Shown here one piece after another: positions 34,828-47,987 of a DNA stretch of 64,000 nucleotides. The position numbers were made by a program, and so were the translations under genes. The notes below the pieces were generated by a model, which saw only the letters and a program-made list of their open reading frames with translations, was not told the DNA's origin and ran no database searches. Source of the stretch: Allium sativum (lineage: Eukaryota > Streptophyta > Magnoliopsida > Asparagales > Amaryllidaceae); the NCBI GenBank assembly GCA_030737875.1, contig CM060915.1:904526677-904590676 (forward strand), read 5' to 3'. Position 1 is the first letter of the stretch. The number at the start of each line of letters is the position of its first letter.

Positions 34828-35645
34828 ATGTTTTGTCGGCAGTAGCATCAGATGTTTCGGGCAGCGATTGGGTGCTTGATTCGGGGGCTTCATATCACAT
34901 GACGCCTAATAGGAATTGTTTTTCTTCTTATGTTGAATGGGAAGGAAAATCAATTGTTATGGGAAATGGTGCAGTTTGCAAGTCGAAGGGCATTGGATCC
35001 GTGCAAATTCGGATGTTTGACGGAGTGGTTCGTACTCTCACTAATGTGCGCTATGTTCTGGGACTACGGAAGTCACTTATCTCTTTGGGACAGTTGGATT
35101 CTTTAGGTTGTAAGATCACCATTGAGAGTGATAGCTTGAGGGTTTCGAAGGGTGCGCTTGTGGTTATGAAGGGTGCTATAACTCATGGTATCTATTTGCT
35201 TCAAGGAGTGACCGTGGAAGGAGAAACTTGTGTCAGTGTTGATAGTTCTCGTGGCTTAGATGCTACATGGCTGTGGCATTTGAGATTGGGTCATGTCTCG
35301 GAGAAGAGTTTAGATATTCTTCGCTGAAGGGAGACGATTGATGGTGAGAGTTTCAGCAAGTTGGAGTTTTGCGAGGAATGTGTCATGGGGAAGCAAACTA
35401 GAGTATCATTCGGTGAAGGAAAACATGATTCAAGAGGGATTCTTGAGTATGTGCACACGGATGTTTGGGGACTAGCGCCTGTAGCTTCTTTGGGAGGAGC
35501 AAGAAATTATATTTCTTTCATTGATGATTTTTCTTGGAAGGTTTGGGTGTATGTAATGAAGGCCAAGTCGGAGGCATTTGCAAGATTCAAAGAATGGAAG
35601 GCTCTTGTTGAGAAGGAGAGTGGAAAGACTTTGAAGGTTCTTAGG
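34797..35645 (+). pseudogene. Element F protease and first part of integrase, cut by element G
   Basis: The aspartic protease motif is intact (WVLDSGASYHMTP). GAG-pre-integrase follows (WLWHLRLGHVSEKSLDIL, then CEECVMGKQTRVSF) with a TGA at 35325 between them. The integrase core begins with HTDVWGLAP (first Asp) and FIDDFSWKVWVYV and is broken after LKVLR at 35645 by element G. The frame resumes at 49263 with SDNGGKY, so the reading frame across the insertion site is preserved if G and one copy of ttagg are removed. Confidence 0.9.
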
Positions 35646-36011
35646 TGTGACGACCCGCAACTTCCCCGTAAAGGAAAGCGTCGGATAGTTCGAGAACAAA
35701 CCACAACAGAACGCATACAGAAGAACATTTCATTGTATATTACAACAATGCATCAGATTACAAGAATATACAGAGTATAAAAGAATATTACACAGAATTA
35801 TCAGAGATTTAAATTACATTTAAATATATCGCAGCGGAAAAATAATACAATACACAACTAGAAGTAGATATACGGATACAAAGCTTTCCGGATATCGTTC
35901 CAGCTGTAAACCAGGATCCTGTGAATATAAATCTGCAAAACCAAAACTACTAGCTGCCCGTGTCAAAAATAGGGGCACCCAGAGTTTAGGTTAAAACAAT
36001 AAACTCCAGGT

Positions 36012-36025
36012 CAGTCATGTGACTG
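36012..36025 (-). other. LTR hairpin CAGTC-ACAT-GACTG (element G, 3' LTR)
   Basis: The stem has T/A where LTRs A, S and B have A/T: a compensatory pair. On the minus strand it is followed by ACC and, about 30 nt later, by CTGGGTGCCCC. It lies about 365 bp from the LTR 3' end. Confidence 0.5.
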
Positions 36026-37494
36026 GTGTGAGAACTAAAACAGTTTTTAATCTTTATTTTCAAAGGTAAATCAAGGGACCACGCCGTATAACACGGAACG
36101 GGTTTCCTCCCAAGAATACCAGTGCATAAAACAAACAGCGCAATGCTAAATAAAGAAAAATGAAGCTGTTATAAGACCCAGGTCCCATCACACAATGTAA
36201 CGCAGTCGAGGATAGGGTTTTCACTTATAACAGCCAAAGAATGCTTGATACGTTTTAAAACAAATCATTTGATACTATTATAAGTGTATAAAACAACTTC
36301 AAATCATAAGTATCAATCATAGGCGGCATGAGCGCCCCATCCCACTATGTCGCCATATATAGGTTTACAAATAAAACCGCAAATGTCACGTATTTGGAAA
36401 TTGGATTTCCGTCTATGAACCGAGGCAAAAGATAGTCCTCAACCGTTTTCGTGACTCTCTAGCCCGAGCCACAGGGTCAGAGCGCATCGACCCTTAAGAT
36501 CGTCAGGGCCGGTCCACCGATGTGGATTAAAATGCCTGAACACTACGTTTCCCCACCCTATGGGGTGTAAGTCTGGTCCGTCAGCCGACCAGAATGCATC
36601 GGCCGAAACCGATATAACCGAGGCGCCTCGCAACAGCAACAACCACATAAGTCAAACTCGTCAGGGCGTGTAAAACCACTGACGCCACTTCTAGCTAGAA
36701 AGAAACGCAAGTCCTCCCTGAGGTCCGTCTCCCGTTTTTGGTTCATACCTGGTGTGAAACACGCGAGGTAAACGTTACACAAAGCTACGCCACAAAGGCC
36801 GTGCTTTGATCATCACCACAAGACTTTGCTTTTCAACAGAAGCCTTGATCATTTGCATCTTAGCATGCCACACAGGCAAACCATCCTATGCAACCGATAT
36901 CAGTCACACAGAATGAAATCCGATGTCAGACACACAGTCCATTTACAAGTCCGTTCTGGGTCTGAACGAAACCGGAGGCACCTAGTACCCCGCATATCCA
37001 TCGATCTCCAAGTACGTCTGGACGATCACTAACTGTTTCCATCTTCTTGGGTGTACAGCCCAATCAAGATCATCAGTTATCACCCAAACGACGTGAAGAC
37101 CTCCGGTCTTCGACCATCGTCTTCATCTTCGACTTATCGTCGCATCAGTTATTCAGAATGGGATAAACCCGGACTTTCCGAATAACTCGCGTATATTTTA
37201 AATAAGTGTTACACAAACACAACATACGCCTCATTCCAATTCATTAGTCACTAACCGTAAATTAATCAAGAGAATAATTCCCCAAATATTAACCCCGAAG
37301 GCCGAAACCAACATCAGATCAATATCCAAAAAACCATTCTACTTAGCTAACCGACAGTTAGTTTCTAAATTTCACGTTCAAATCTAATTAAAGATTTAAC
37401 TATCGCCTGGAGCAAAACTGGTGATACTCCATTCTCGATCTTTTCAATCTAATTAAAGATTCATTAAAACTCCACTTAGTTTTAATCTGTGACT

Positions 37495-37948
37495 GGGTTA
37501 AAGAATCAGTGTCATTTAAAACACGGTTCACGATAAACCCAAAGTCACATCCCATTAATTATCGGGTTAAAGAACAAGTGTTATTTAAAACACTGTTCAC
37601 GATAAACCCAAAAATCAATATCCATTCAATTCCAATTAAATATTATTTAATTGGTACACTTCATTAAATCTAAATAAAAAGATTTAATCTTTTCTCAGCT
37701 GGGTTCAAGAACAGTGTTAGTGAAGACACCATTCACGACAAACCCAAATCACATTCATTAATTATCGGGTTAAAGAACAAGTGTTATTTAAAACACTGTT
37801 CACGATAAACCCAAAAATCAATATCAATTCAATTCCAATTAAATATCATTTAATTGGTACACTTCATTAAATCTAAATAAAAAGATTTAATCTTTTCTCA
37901 GCTGGGTTCAAGAACAGTGTTAGTGAAGACACCATTCACGACAAACCC
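37495..37948. repeat. Array of five GGGTT...AACCC hairpin units in LTR G
   Basis: Units at 37495-37540, 37564-37609, 37701-37745, 37767-37812 and 37904-37948 are 45-46 nt each. Each opens GGGTT and closes AACCC, and contains an inner inverted pair such as GTGTT-ATTTA-AACAC. They come in two alternating types (ending cacgataaaccc or cacgacaaaccc), and units 2-3 and 4-5 are part of a larger tandem duplication with a period of about 203 bp. The second LTR has the same array at 44823-45276. Confidence 0.75.
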
Positions 37949-38840
37949 AAATCACATTTGATATTCAATATAAGGCTCTGAATAGAAAATATATCGGCTT
38001 ATATTCAATATCAAATTCTACGATTAACAAATGTCGTATTGGAAATAACGATACAAATATATCTTTCAAATTTCCATAACAACACCTGTATAATCACGAA
38101 TTCCAACATCGAAATATTCCGAAGACAATTTCGATTCAAATCCACTCCAATGCAATCATTGGATATTCTGGTTATTTTTAAAACCCTTTTCTAATTCAAT
38201 TTATTTATTTAGAAATAAATAGAATTTTAATTCTAGTTCAAAACTAGTTCATTTCGATAAAAATCTATTTTTATCTTTTCAAATAGGGAGTTTTTCATCC
38301 CAATTCTTTCTAAATCATTTCTTATGATTTTACACAAATTATTACTATTTTTAATAATTTTATCAAGGCCCGTACAGTCGATTTCCAACAATGGCCATCG
38401 AACTGCACTTACAGCGACCTTTTTCGAATTTGATTTGGACGTATCTCCAAATCCAACCGTTAGATTTCAAATTTCTAATATTCGTTAGAAAGCTTTTTTC
38501 GATACGAACCCAACGGTTCCGGTTTTAGGAGAATCCGACGGTCGGATCTCCCGTAATGTCCGTTTGAAATAAATGGTCGAAATTCGCGAACTGCCGCGGC
38601 GCGGCGCGTTCTATTCAGGCCATTATATTATATATAATATATATATATATATAATATATTTCGTCGATTTCTATTTAAAACGAATTATATAAATAGTTTT
38701 AAAATCGTTTCAAAAGCTATTTCAACTTTCTTTCCAATTCAAATCAAAATTGAATTCTTCTTTATAAATTCGTTTTAAAATTCATTTCTATTCAATTCGA
38801 ATTTCAATTCAATTTGAATTCATTTCAATTCCATTCATTT

Positions 38841-39272
38841 CGAATCGTTTTCAATTCAATTCATTTCGAAATCGTTTTCAATTCAATTCATTTCGAAATC
38901 GTTTTCAATTCAATTCATTTCGAAATCGTTATAAATTCAATTCATTTCAAAATCGTTTTCAATTCAATTCATTTCGAAATCGTTTTCAATTCAATTCATT
39001 TCGAAATCGTTTTCAATTCAATTCATTTCGAAATCGTTTTCAATTCAATTCATTTCGAAATCGTTTTCAATTCAATTCATTTCGAAATCGTTTTCAATTC
39101 AATTCATTTCGAAATCGTTATCAATTCAATTCATTTCGAAATCGTTTTCAATTCAATTCATTTCGAAATCGTTTTCAATTCAATTCATTTCGAAATCGTT
39201 TTCAATTCAATTCATTTCGAAATCGTTTTCAATTCAATTCATTTCGAAATCGTTTTAAATATCGTTCACGTC
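38841..39272 (+). repeat. 27-bp minisatellite, 15 units, in LTR G
   Basis: The unit is built from aattcaattcatttcgaaat plus cgttttc. Because 27 is divisible by three, the plus strand stays open over the whole array and would encode EIVFNSIHF repeats; the frame 38814-39290 has no other support as a gene. Fifteen full units and one degenerate unit are present. Two units have gttatc or gttata in place of gttttc. The same number and the same variant order occur in the second LTR at 46169-46600. Confidence 0.9.
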
Positions 39273-40662
39273 AAAATGGCGTCAATCTAATCAACACGGC
39301 TTCATATATTGATATTTTCAAATATTCCATTTCGAATATTTCTATTTCAAATATTTCTTATTATAAAAATATTCTTTATTTTCACGATTGGAATGAGGCC
39401 CAATCAATTACCATATAAAGTTAATTATATGGATTTTCATACAACACATGTATATAATAACATTGAAAATAATCAACCATCAACCAAAGTGCACTACACT
39501 GTAAAGGCATCAAATATAGATATTCAACGCCTATAACAGCCTGTCAATCAATCGATCGACATATTTAATCAATCAGGATGAGTGAACTTCAAATTTCATC
39601 CCAACACCCGTGTGGGGTTTCAAACAATCAAACACATATTTTATTTGTGCAGTTGGGCGATGTGTAAAATTTATCGTCCCAATCAATGTCATTCAAATAG
39701 GTGTACATAAACAAACCGTTCGGTTTATAAATGAATATTTTATTTTATTCACTTCACGTTAAAAATTATATTTTTAACGATAAAACATTTTATTTCAACC
39801 TATGAATTTCTATTCAATTCATTTCCACAATAAAATGATATTTTTATTTTTCTAACATATTTTAGAAAATTTCGGCGGCATAACGGCACGATACTAGAAA
39901 CGGGACGAGGCCTAGCCTTATCCCCGGACTAGTGAAGGCCCACGCCATTCACTCATCAATCAAATCAATTTCATTTTGCAAACCACAAAATTTGGAGTAA
40001 GGGTCTAACCTAGCCTTACTCCTACGCCTTATAACGGCGCACGTCTAATCCTAACCAATTTATCGATTCGATTTTTCACACCACAAACCACATTCAAACC
40101 AATATCGCAATCGATCACCAAACAGTCAAACAAACAAGTCCATGGTCTGTGGACGGTTGTGTCGGGTGCTACTAAGCACCGTCTGCATCCTAGTATATAT
40201 ATATAACTAGAAAAATTAAATTGAAAGGTGAGAAATTCTCACATATTGCTATCTAGCTCCACGGCTCTTCCTTTGCAGAAGTCTTCGTCGTTTCGCCTTC
40301 TTGTCACCTTCGTTGTCCGCTTTCACTATATATATAAAAATCGAGTTTTTACTTCGCTATTCAATATATAAAAATCGAATTTTTATTTCAAAGTTCAATA
40401 TATAAAAATCGAATTTTTTTCTAAACGATATTTATAATAAAAAAAAACGCATCTTTATGAGGCTAAAAATCTCCCTTTTTAGCTAGTTAGAAATCTCATC
40501 TTTTATTCGATAAAAAAACAAATTTTCCATGAACTAAATACCAAAACTTTCTTCAATGTTTTAAACAAATTTAAAATTGAATCTGAACATTGTAATTATA
40601 CTTAAAACTGAATTTAAAATAAACTAAATAAATAATAAAACTTACTGGCAGTTTTTGAAAAG

Positions 40663-41029
40663 GGGCGAAGGAGGCTGAGGGGGTGGAGCGGCTCGCTGGT
40701 CGGAGGAGAAGAGGGAGGAAGGGGAGAAAGGAAGGCGGAGGAGGGGGTGCGGGGCGGCTCGCGGCGCTGCTGGGGGGGGGGTGTGGGATTTCTCGTGCGT
40801 CGATCGAACTTGGGGGGGGGGTGCTGCTTCCGCGTCGGCTCTGGCGGGGGGTGCTGCTGCGTGCGGCGGCGCGCCGGGGGGGGGGGAGAAAGGAGGTGGC
40901 GGCTGCTACGAGGGGGGGAGGCGACGGGGTTTCGGGGTTTGTTGTTTTTTTTTTTTTTTTTCGCGATTGAAATACTGATTTGGGGGGGGCAGAAGAATTA
41001 AAAGGGAGGAGAAAGTTTTTTTTTTTTTT
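40663..41029. repeat. G-rich segment with G and T homopolymers in LTR G
   Basis: Runs of 7-9 G alternate with gcggcg words, followed by a T18-type run and another T run near 41020. On the element's own strand these are C and A runs. The paired region in the other LTR (47988-48364) differs mainly in run lengths, showing fast slippage. Long glycine-rich frames here are composition artefacts. G-quadruplex formation on the plus strand is plausible. Confidence 0.7.
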
Positions 41030-41922
41030 ATTATTTAATTATTTTATTTTCAAAGAAGTTGACTTTTACATACGACCTCTAAACGAGGCCCACCGCCTGT
41101 CGTCCATAGCGTTTTACCCCCATTCCGAACACAATGGGATATGTATCGTCAGCTGATTCGGCTGTTACAATCAGTTTCCGTTAAATTTACATTTAAATCA
41201 TTATATTGCATTTTAAACGTACATTTCAAATTACCGGGGTCACATACTAACTAGAAAAATTCCAGAAAAATATTTTCTAGCTTTGTATTGACGATACGGT
41301 CCTATCAAAACTAGTTTCGTCGAATTCTGAGACCGTTAGAAAAATGGCCAATTTCCAGTCGATTAAAATCAACTGAAACTGGTCAAACGCGTTTTCCTTT
41401 GCCACGCTCACATACTGATTCGAAAAATTATGAAATTTGAAATCTAGCAATAGTTTGACATCCCGGACCCAACAAAACTGGTTTCGTCGAATTCCGAGGT
41501 CATCTGCAAAATGTCCATTTTTAAGGGCCTGAATTCCATAGCGACTATTCAGAATTTTCAACTGGACATATCTTTTGATTCCCGCTATGAAATCTTGATT
41601 GTTCGGATTCGTTGGAAAGATATTCACAAATAGATCCTATGATTTTTGGTTTCGCTAAAATCCGGATTGTTTTGCACCCGGTACATTCAATTGAAGTTTG
41701 AAATCGAATTATCGAACTACCGCGCCATTTTCAATTCCTTTTATAATTATATATAATTATTATATATTCTAACGACGACGCGTATAATATATACGTTCGA
41801 ATTATATTCAAAATAAATTTCTCGCCGATATTATTTAAAATAATTCATTTTAAATAATCAAAATTCGCTAAAATTGCCAAAATAAAATTTTTAAACTGGC
41901 CCAGATTTTACGGGTTGTTACA

Positions 41923-42973
41923 ATCTCCCCCACTTAAAACTTTTCGTCCCCGAAAAGGAACAAAGTCGAAAGTGGTTTGATTATTCAGCACTACGCTCGG
42001 TCTGGCTTTCATTTTCCAACTTTTCAGTTTCTGAAAATTTTCAAAATTTCAAAAATTTGGCTAACTCCCTAAATTTTTGAAAAATTTCGCCATAACCTCC
42101 CCTGCAATGGGAGCATCGGGGAATTTCAAATAGCTTCCCCGGTCCTTCAGATCTCAAAAAGAAAAAGAAAAAGCCAAGCGGCTAGCCAATAGGCTCACAA
42201 AATCATCATCACCCAAACAAAACAGGAAATTATGTAGTAAACATGTACCTATTTGTCGGGCAAACAAATTTTATTCTCTGGCTCTAGCCTCCTTGCTATG
42301 ACCTTGCTATGACCTGTTCAAAGATATATATGTATATGCAAGCAAATGCAACCAATTTTCAATATAATCCAATATTTGATTCAATTAGGCTAAATGGTTT
42401 AAAATTAGCAAACAAATGAACAAACAACACAAACATCAATCAATTAGTGAATTTAACGTTTCAAATTCATAATTTTGATATATATACTGAAAATCTTGTT
42501 TTTGATGCCAATTCACAACAAAGTGTTCTAGCTATATAAGATTTGGTTCTCACACCAGCCTAATGGAAATATATAGATATCACACTTTCGTTACTCGAAA
42601 ATAAATGCTGGTGATGGTATACTTCATCATCAGGACCATGTCCGGGCGACTAGAGTGCGACTCTATATCTATCCAATATATTAAAACTTCGAATACACGC
42701 GGATCAGACGTATACGCAAAATCTATATATACTGGATTGTCCACATCAATTTAAATAGATAATCAAATACGAATAATTGATTAAATTTCCAAAACAAAAA
42801 TTTGTTTTCATTTTCAAAAATATACTCTTCACACTCGTTCTAGGATACTACTGATCCTATCTCTAACGAGTCTTTCTCATTGGATATTGCTAATCCAATA
42901 TCTGATGAATTCTTTCGTATGTTTCTAATGTGTCTTGTTCTCTAGCTTTGTAAACCAAAGCTCTGATACCAAA
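41923..42973 (-). other. Interior of element G (1,051 bp): polypurine tract, non-coding body, primer site
   Basis: The left border 41923-41934 reads agtgggggagat on the minus strand, directly before the 3' LTR: the polypurine tract. The right border holds tggtatcagagc (minus strand, 42960-42971), 2 nt from the 5' LTR: a perfect initiator-Met primer site. Between them I find no frame with retroviral-type domains. It has AT-rich sequence and short repeats (gaccttgctatgacct at about 42300). This is the minimum a trans-mobilised retrotransposon needs. Confidence 0.85.
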
Positions 42974-43339
42974 TGTGACGACCCGCAACTTCCCCGTAAA
43001 GGAAAGCGTCGGATAGTTCGAGAACAAACCACAACAGAACGCATACAGAAGAACATTTCATTGTATATTACAACAATGCATCAGATTACAAGAATATACA
43101 GAGTATAAAAGAATATTACACAGAATTATCAGAGATTTAAATTACATTTAAATATATCGCAGCGGAAAAATAATACAATACACAACTAGAAGTAGATATA
43201 CGGATACAAAGCTTTCCGGATATCGTTCCAGCTGTAAACCAGGATCCTGTGAATATAAATCTGCAAAACCAAAACTACTAGCTGCCCGTGTCAAAAATAG
43301 GGGCACCCAGAGTTTAGGTTAAAACAATAAACTCCAGGT

Positions 43340-43353
43340 CAGTCATGTGACTG
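43340..43353 (-). other. LTR hairpin CAGTC-ACAT-GACTG (element G, 5' LTR)
   Basis: Identical to 36012-36025 in the other LTR of the same element, so it counts as one independent example. Confidence 0.5.
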
Positions 43354-44822
43354 GTGTGAGAACTAAAACAGTTTTTAATCTTTATTTTCAAAGGTAAATC
43401 AAGGGACCACGCCGTATAACACGGAACGGGTTTCCTCCCAAGAATACCAGTGCATAAAACAAACAGCGCAATGCTAAATAAAGAAAAATGAAGCTGTTAT
43501 AAGACCCAGGTCCCATCACACAATGTAACGCAGTCGAGGATAGGGTTTTCCCTTATAACAGCCAAAGAATGCTTGATACGTTTTAAAACAAATCATTTGA
43601 TACTATTATAAGTGTATAAAACAACTTCAAATCATAAGTATCAATCATAGGCGGCATGAGCGCCCCATCCCACTATGTCGCCATATATAGGTTTACAAAT
43701 AAAACCGCAAATGTCACGTATTTGGAAATTGGATTTCCGTCTATGAACCGAGGCAAAAGATAGTCCTCAACCGTTTTCGTGACTCTCTAGCCCGAGCCAC
43801 AGGGTCAGAGCGCATCGACCCTTTAGATCGTCAGGGCCGGTCCACCGATGTGGATTAAAATGCCTGAACACTACGTTTCCCCACCCTATGGGGTGTAAGT
43901 CTGGTCCGTCAGCCGACCAGAATGCATCGGCCGAAACCGATATAACCGAGGCGCCTCGCAACAGCAACAACCACATAAGTCAAACTCGTCAGGGCGTGTA
44001 AAACCACTGACGCCACTTCTAGCTAGAAAGAAACGCAAGTCCTCCCTGAGGTCCGTCTCCCGTTTTTGGTTCATACCTGGTGTGAAACACGCGAGGTAAA
44101 CGTTACACAAAGCTACGCCACAAAGGCCGTGCTTTGATCATCACCACAAGACTTTGCTTTTCAACAGAAGCCTTGATCATTTGCATCTTAGCATGCCACA
44201 CAGGCAAACCATCCTATGCAACCGATATCAGTCACACAGAATGAAATCCGATGTCAGACACACAGTCCATTTACAAGTCCGTTCTGGGTCTGAACGAAAC
44301 CGGAGGCACCTAGTACCCCGCATATCCATCGATCTCCAAGTACGTCTGGACGATCACTAACTGTTTCCATCTTCTTGGGTGTACAGCCCAATCAAGATCA
44401 TCAGTTATCACCCAAACGACGTGAAGACCTCCGGTCTTCAACCATCGTCTTCATCTTCGACTTATCGTCGCATCAGTTATTCAGAATGGGATAAACCCGG
44501 ACTTTCCGAATAACTCGCGTATATTTTAAATAAGTGTTACACAAACACAACATACGCCTCATTCCAATTCATTAGTCACTAACCGTAAATTAATCAAGAG
44601 AATAATTCCCCAAATATTAACCCCGAAGGCCGAAACCAACATCAGATCAATATCCAAAAAACCATTCTACTTAGCTAACCGACAGTTAGTTTCTAAATTT
44701 CACGTTCAAATCTAATTAAAGATTTAACTATCGCCTGGAGCAAAACTGGTGATACTCCATTCTCGATCTTTTCAATCTAATTAAAGATTCATTAAAACTC
44801 CACTTAGTTTTAATCTGTGACT

Positions 44823-45276
44823 GGGTTAAAGAATCAGTGTCATTTAAAACACGGTTCACGATAAACCCAAAGTCACATCCCATTAATTATCGGGTTAAAG
44901 AACAAGTGTTATTTAAAACACTGTTCACGATAAACCCAAAAATCAATATCCATTCAATTCCAATTAAATATTATTTAATTGGTACACTTCATTAAATCTA
45001 AATAAAAAGATTTAATCTTTTCTCAGCTGGGTTCAAGAACAGTGTTAGTGAAGACACCATTCACGACAAACCCAAATCACATTCATTAATTATCGGGTTA
45101 AAGAACAAGTGTTATTTAAAACACTGTTCACGATAAACCCAAAAATCAATATCAATTCAATTCCAATTAAATATCATTTAATTGGTACACTTCATTAAAT
45201 CTAAATAAAAAGATTTAATCTTTTCTCAGCTGGGTTCAAGAACAGTGTTAGTGAAGACACCATTCACGACAAACCC
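44823..45276. repeat. Hairpin array in the 5' LTR of element G
   Basis: Second copy of the five GGGTT...AACCC units described at 37495-37948, shifted by exactly 7,328 bp. Confidence 0.75.
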
Positions 45277-46168
45277 AAATCACATTTGATATTCAATATA
45301 AGGCTCTGAATAGAAAATATATCGGCTTATATTCAATATCAAATTCTACGATTAACAAATGTCGTATTGGAAATAACGATACAAATATATCTTTCAAATT
45401 TCCATAACAACACCTGTATAATCACGAATTCCAACATCGAAATATTCCGAAGACAATTTCGATTCAAATCCACTCCAATGCAATCATTGGATATTCTGGT
45501 TATTTTTAAAACCCTTTTCTAATTCAATTTATTTATTTAGAAATAAATAGAATTTTAATTCTAGTTCAAAACTAGTTCATTTCGATAAAAATCTATTTTT
45601 ATCTTTTCAAATAGGGAGTTTTTCATCCCAATTCTTTCTAAATCATTTCTTATGATTTTACACAAATTATTACTATTTTTAATAATTTTATCAAGGCCCG
45701 TACAGTCGATTTCCAACAATGGCCATCGAACTGCACTTACAGCGACCTTTTTCGAATTTGATTTGGACGTATCTCCAAATCCAACCGTTAGATTTCAAAT
45801 TTCTAATATTCGTTAGAAAGCTTTTTTCGATACGAACCCAACGGTTCCGGTTTTAGGAGAATCCGACGGTCGGATCTCCCGTAATGTCCGTTTGAAATAA
45901 ATGGTCGAAATTCGCGAACTGCCGCGGCGCGGCGCGTTCTATTCAGGCCATTATATTATATATAATATATATATATATATAATATATTTCGTCGATTTCT
46001 ATTTAAAACGAATTATATAAATAGTTTTAAAATCGTTTCAAAAGCTATTTCAACTTTCTTTCCAATTCAAATCAAAATTGAATTCTTCTTTATAAATTCG
46101 TTTTAAAATTCATTTCTATTCAATTCGAATTTCAATTCAATTTGAATTCATTTCAATTCCATTCATTT

Positions 46169-46600
46169 CGAATCGTTTTCAATTCAATTCATTTCGAAAT
46201 CGTTTTCAATTCAATTCATTTCGAAATCGTTTTCAATTCAATTCATTTCGAAATCGTTATAAATTCAATTCATTTCAAAATCGTTTTCAATTCAATTCAT
46301 TTCGAAATCGTTTTCAATTCAATTCATTTCGAAATCGTTTTCAATTCAATTCATTTCGAAATCGTTTTCAATTCAATTCATTTCGAAATCGTTTTCAATT
46401 CAATTCATTTCGAAATCGTTTTCAATTCAATTCATTTCGAAATCGTTATCAATTCAATTCATTTCGAAATCGTTTTCAATTCAATTCATTTCGAAATCGT
46501 TTTCAATTCAATTCATTTCGAAATCGTTTTCAATTCAATTCATTTCGAAATCGTTTTCAATTCAATTCATTTCGAAATCGTTTTAAATATCGTTCACGTC
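46169..46600 (+). repeat. 27-bp minisatellite in the 5' LTR of element G
   Basis: Second copy of the 15-unit array at 38841-39272, same unit count and same variant order. Confidence 0.9.
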
Positions 46601-47987
46601 AAAATGGCGTCAATCTAATCAACACGGCTTCATATATTGATATTTTCAAATATTCCATTTCGAATATTTCTATTTCAAATATTTCTTATTATAAAAATAT
46701 TCTTTATTTTCACGATTGGAATGAGGCCCAATCAATTACCATATAAAGTTAATTATATGGATTTTCATACAACACATGTATATAATAACATTGAAAATAA
46801 TCAACCATCAACCAAAGTGCACTACACTGTAAAGGCATCAAATATAGATATTCAACGCCTATAACAGCCTGTCAATCAATCGATCGACATATTTAATCAA
46901 TCAGGATGAGTGAACTTCAAATTTCATCCCAACACCCGTGTGGGGTTTCAAACAATCAAACACATATTTTATTTGTGCAGTTGGGCGATGTGTAAAATTT
47001 ATCGTCCCAATCAATGTCATTCAAATAGGTGTACATAAACAAACCGTTCGGTTTATAAATGAATATTTTATTTTATTCACTTCACGTTAAAAATTATATT
47101 TTTAACGATAAAACATTTTATTTCAACCTATGAATTTCTATTCAATTCATTTCCACAATAAAATGATATTTTTATTTTTCTAACATATTTTAGAAAATTT
47201 CGGCGGCATAACGGCACGATACTAGAAACGGGACGAGGCCTAGCCTTATCCCCGGACTAGTGAAGGCCCACGCCATTCACTCATCAATCAAATCAATTTC
47301 ATTTTGCAAACCACAAAATTTGGAGTAAGGGTCTAACCTAGCCTTACTCCTACGCCTTATAACGGCGCACGTCTAATCCTAACCAATTTATCGATTCGAT
47401 TTTTCACACCACAAACCACATTCAAACCAATATCGCAATCGATCACCAAACAGTCAAACAAACAAGTCCATGGTCTGTGGACGGTTGTGTCGGGTGCTAC
47501 TAAGCACCGTCTGCATCCTAGTATATATATAACTAGAAAAATTAAATTGAAAGGTGAGAAATTCTCACATATTGCTATCTAGCTCCACGGCTCTTCCTTT
47601 GCAGAAGTCTTCGTCGTTTCGCCTTCTTGTCACCTTCGTTGTCCGCTTTCACTATATATATAAAAATCGAGTTTTTACTTCGCTATTCAATATATAAAAA
47701 TCGAATTTTTATTTCAAAGTTCAATATATAAAAATCGAATTTTTTTCTAAACGATATTTATAATAAAAAAAAACGCATCTTTATGAGGCTAAAAATCTCC
47801 CTTTTTAGCTAGTTAGAAATCTCATCTTTTATTCGATAAAAAAACAAATTTTCCATGAACTAAATACCAAAACTTTCTTCAATGTTTTAAACAAATTTAA
47901 AATTGAATCTGAACATTGTAATTATACTTAAAACTGAATTTAAAATAAACTAAATAAATAATAAAACTTACTGGCAGTTTTTGAAAA

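Larger units (their letters stand above)
35646..41922 (-). repeat. 3' LTR of element G (6,277 bp)
   Basis: On the minus strand the order is: tgtaacaacccg start (41922), a block with repeated cgaaaccag/ccggaattcg-like words (41277-41627, where a 116-codon frame is probably chance), C-rich and T/A tract region (40663-41029), a TATATATATA stretch (about 40193-40204), 27-bp minisatellite (38841-39272), hairpin array (37495-37948), single hairpin (36012-36025) and the end at 35646. The region 36430-36780 is GC-richer, with several short frames that I do not consider coding. Confidence 0.9.

Noticed and set aside
37495..39272. CRISPR-like array
   Set aside because: Repeats are contiguous or form tandem duplications without unique spacers, and the setting is a plant LTR retrotransposon.
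38814..39290. 158-codon open frame with EIVFNSIHF repeats (also 46142-46618)
   Set aside because: Entirely explained by a 27-bp minisatellite inside an LTR; no conserved domain and no independent start context.
40683..41001. Glycine/arginine-rich open frames (also 48009-48334)
   Set aside because: Open in several frames at once because of G-run composition; run lengths differ between the two LTRs and would shift the frame.
41277..41627. 116-codon minus-strand frame, duplicated at 48615-48965
   Set aside because: Lies in the U3 side of LTR G, has no recognised domain; conservation between copies only reflects LTR identity.
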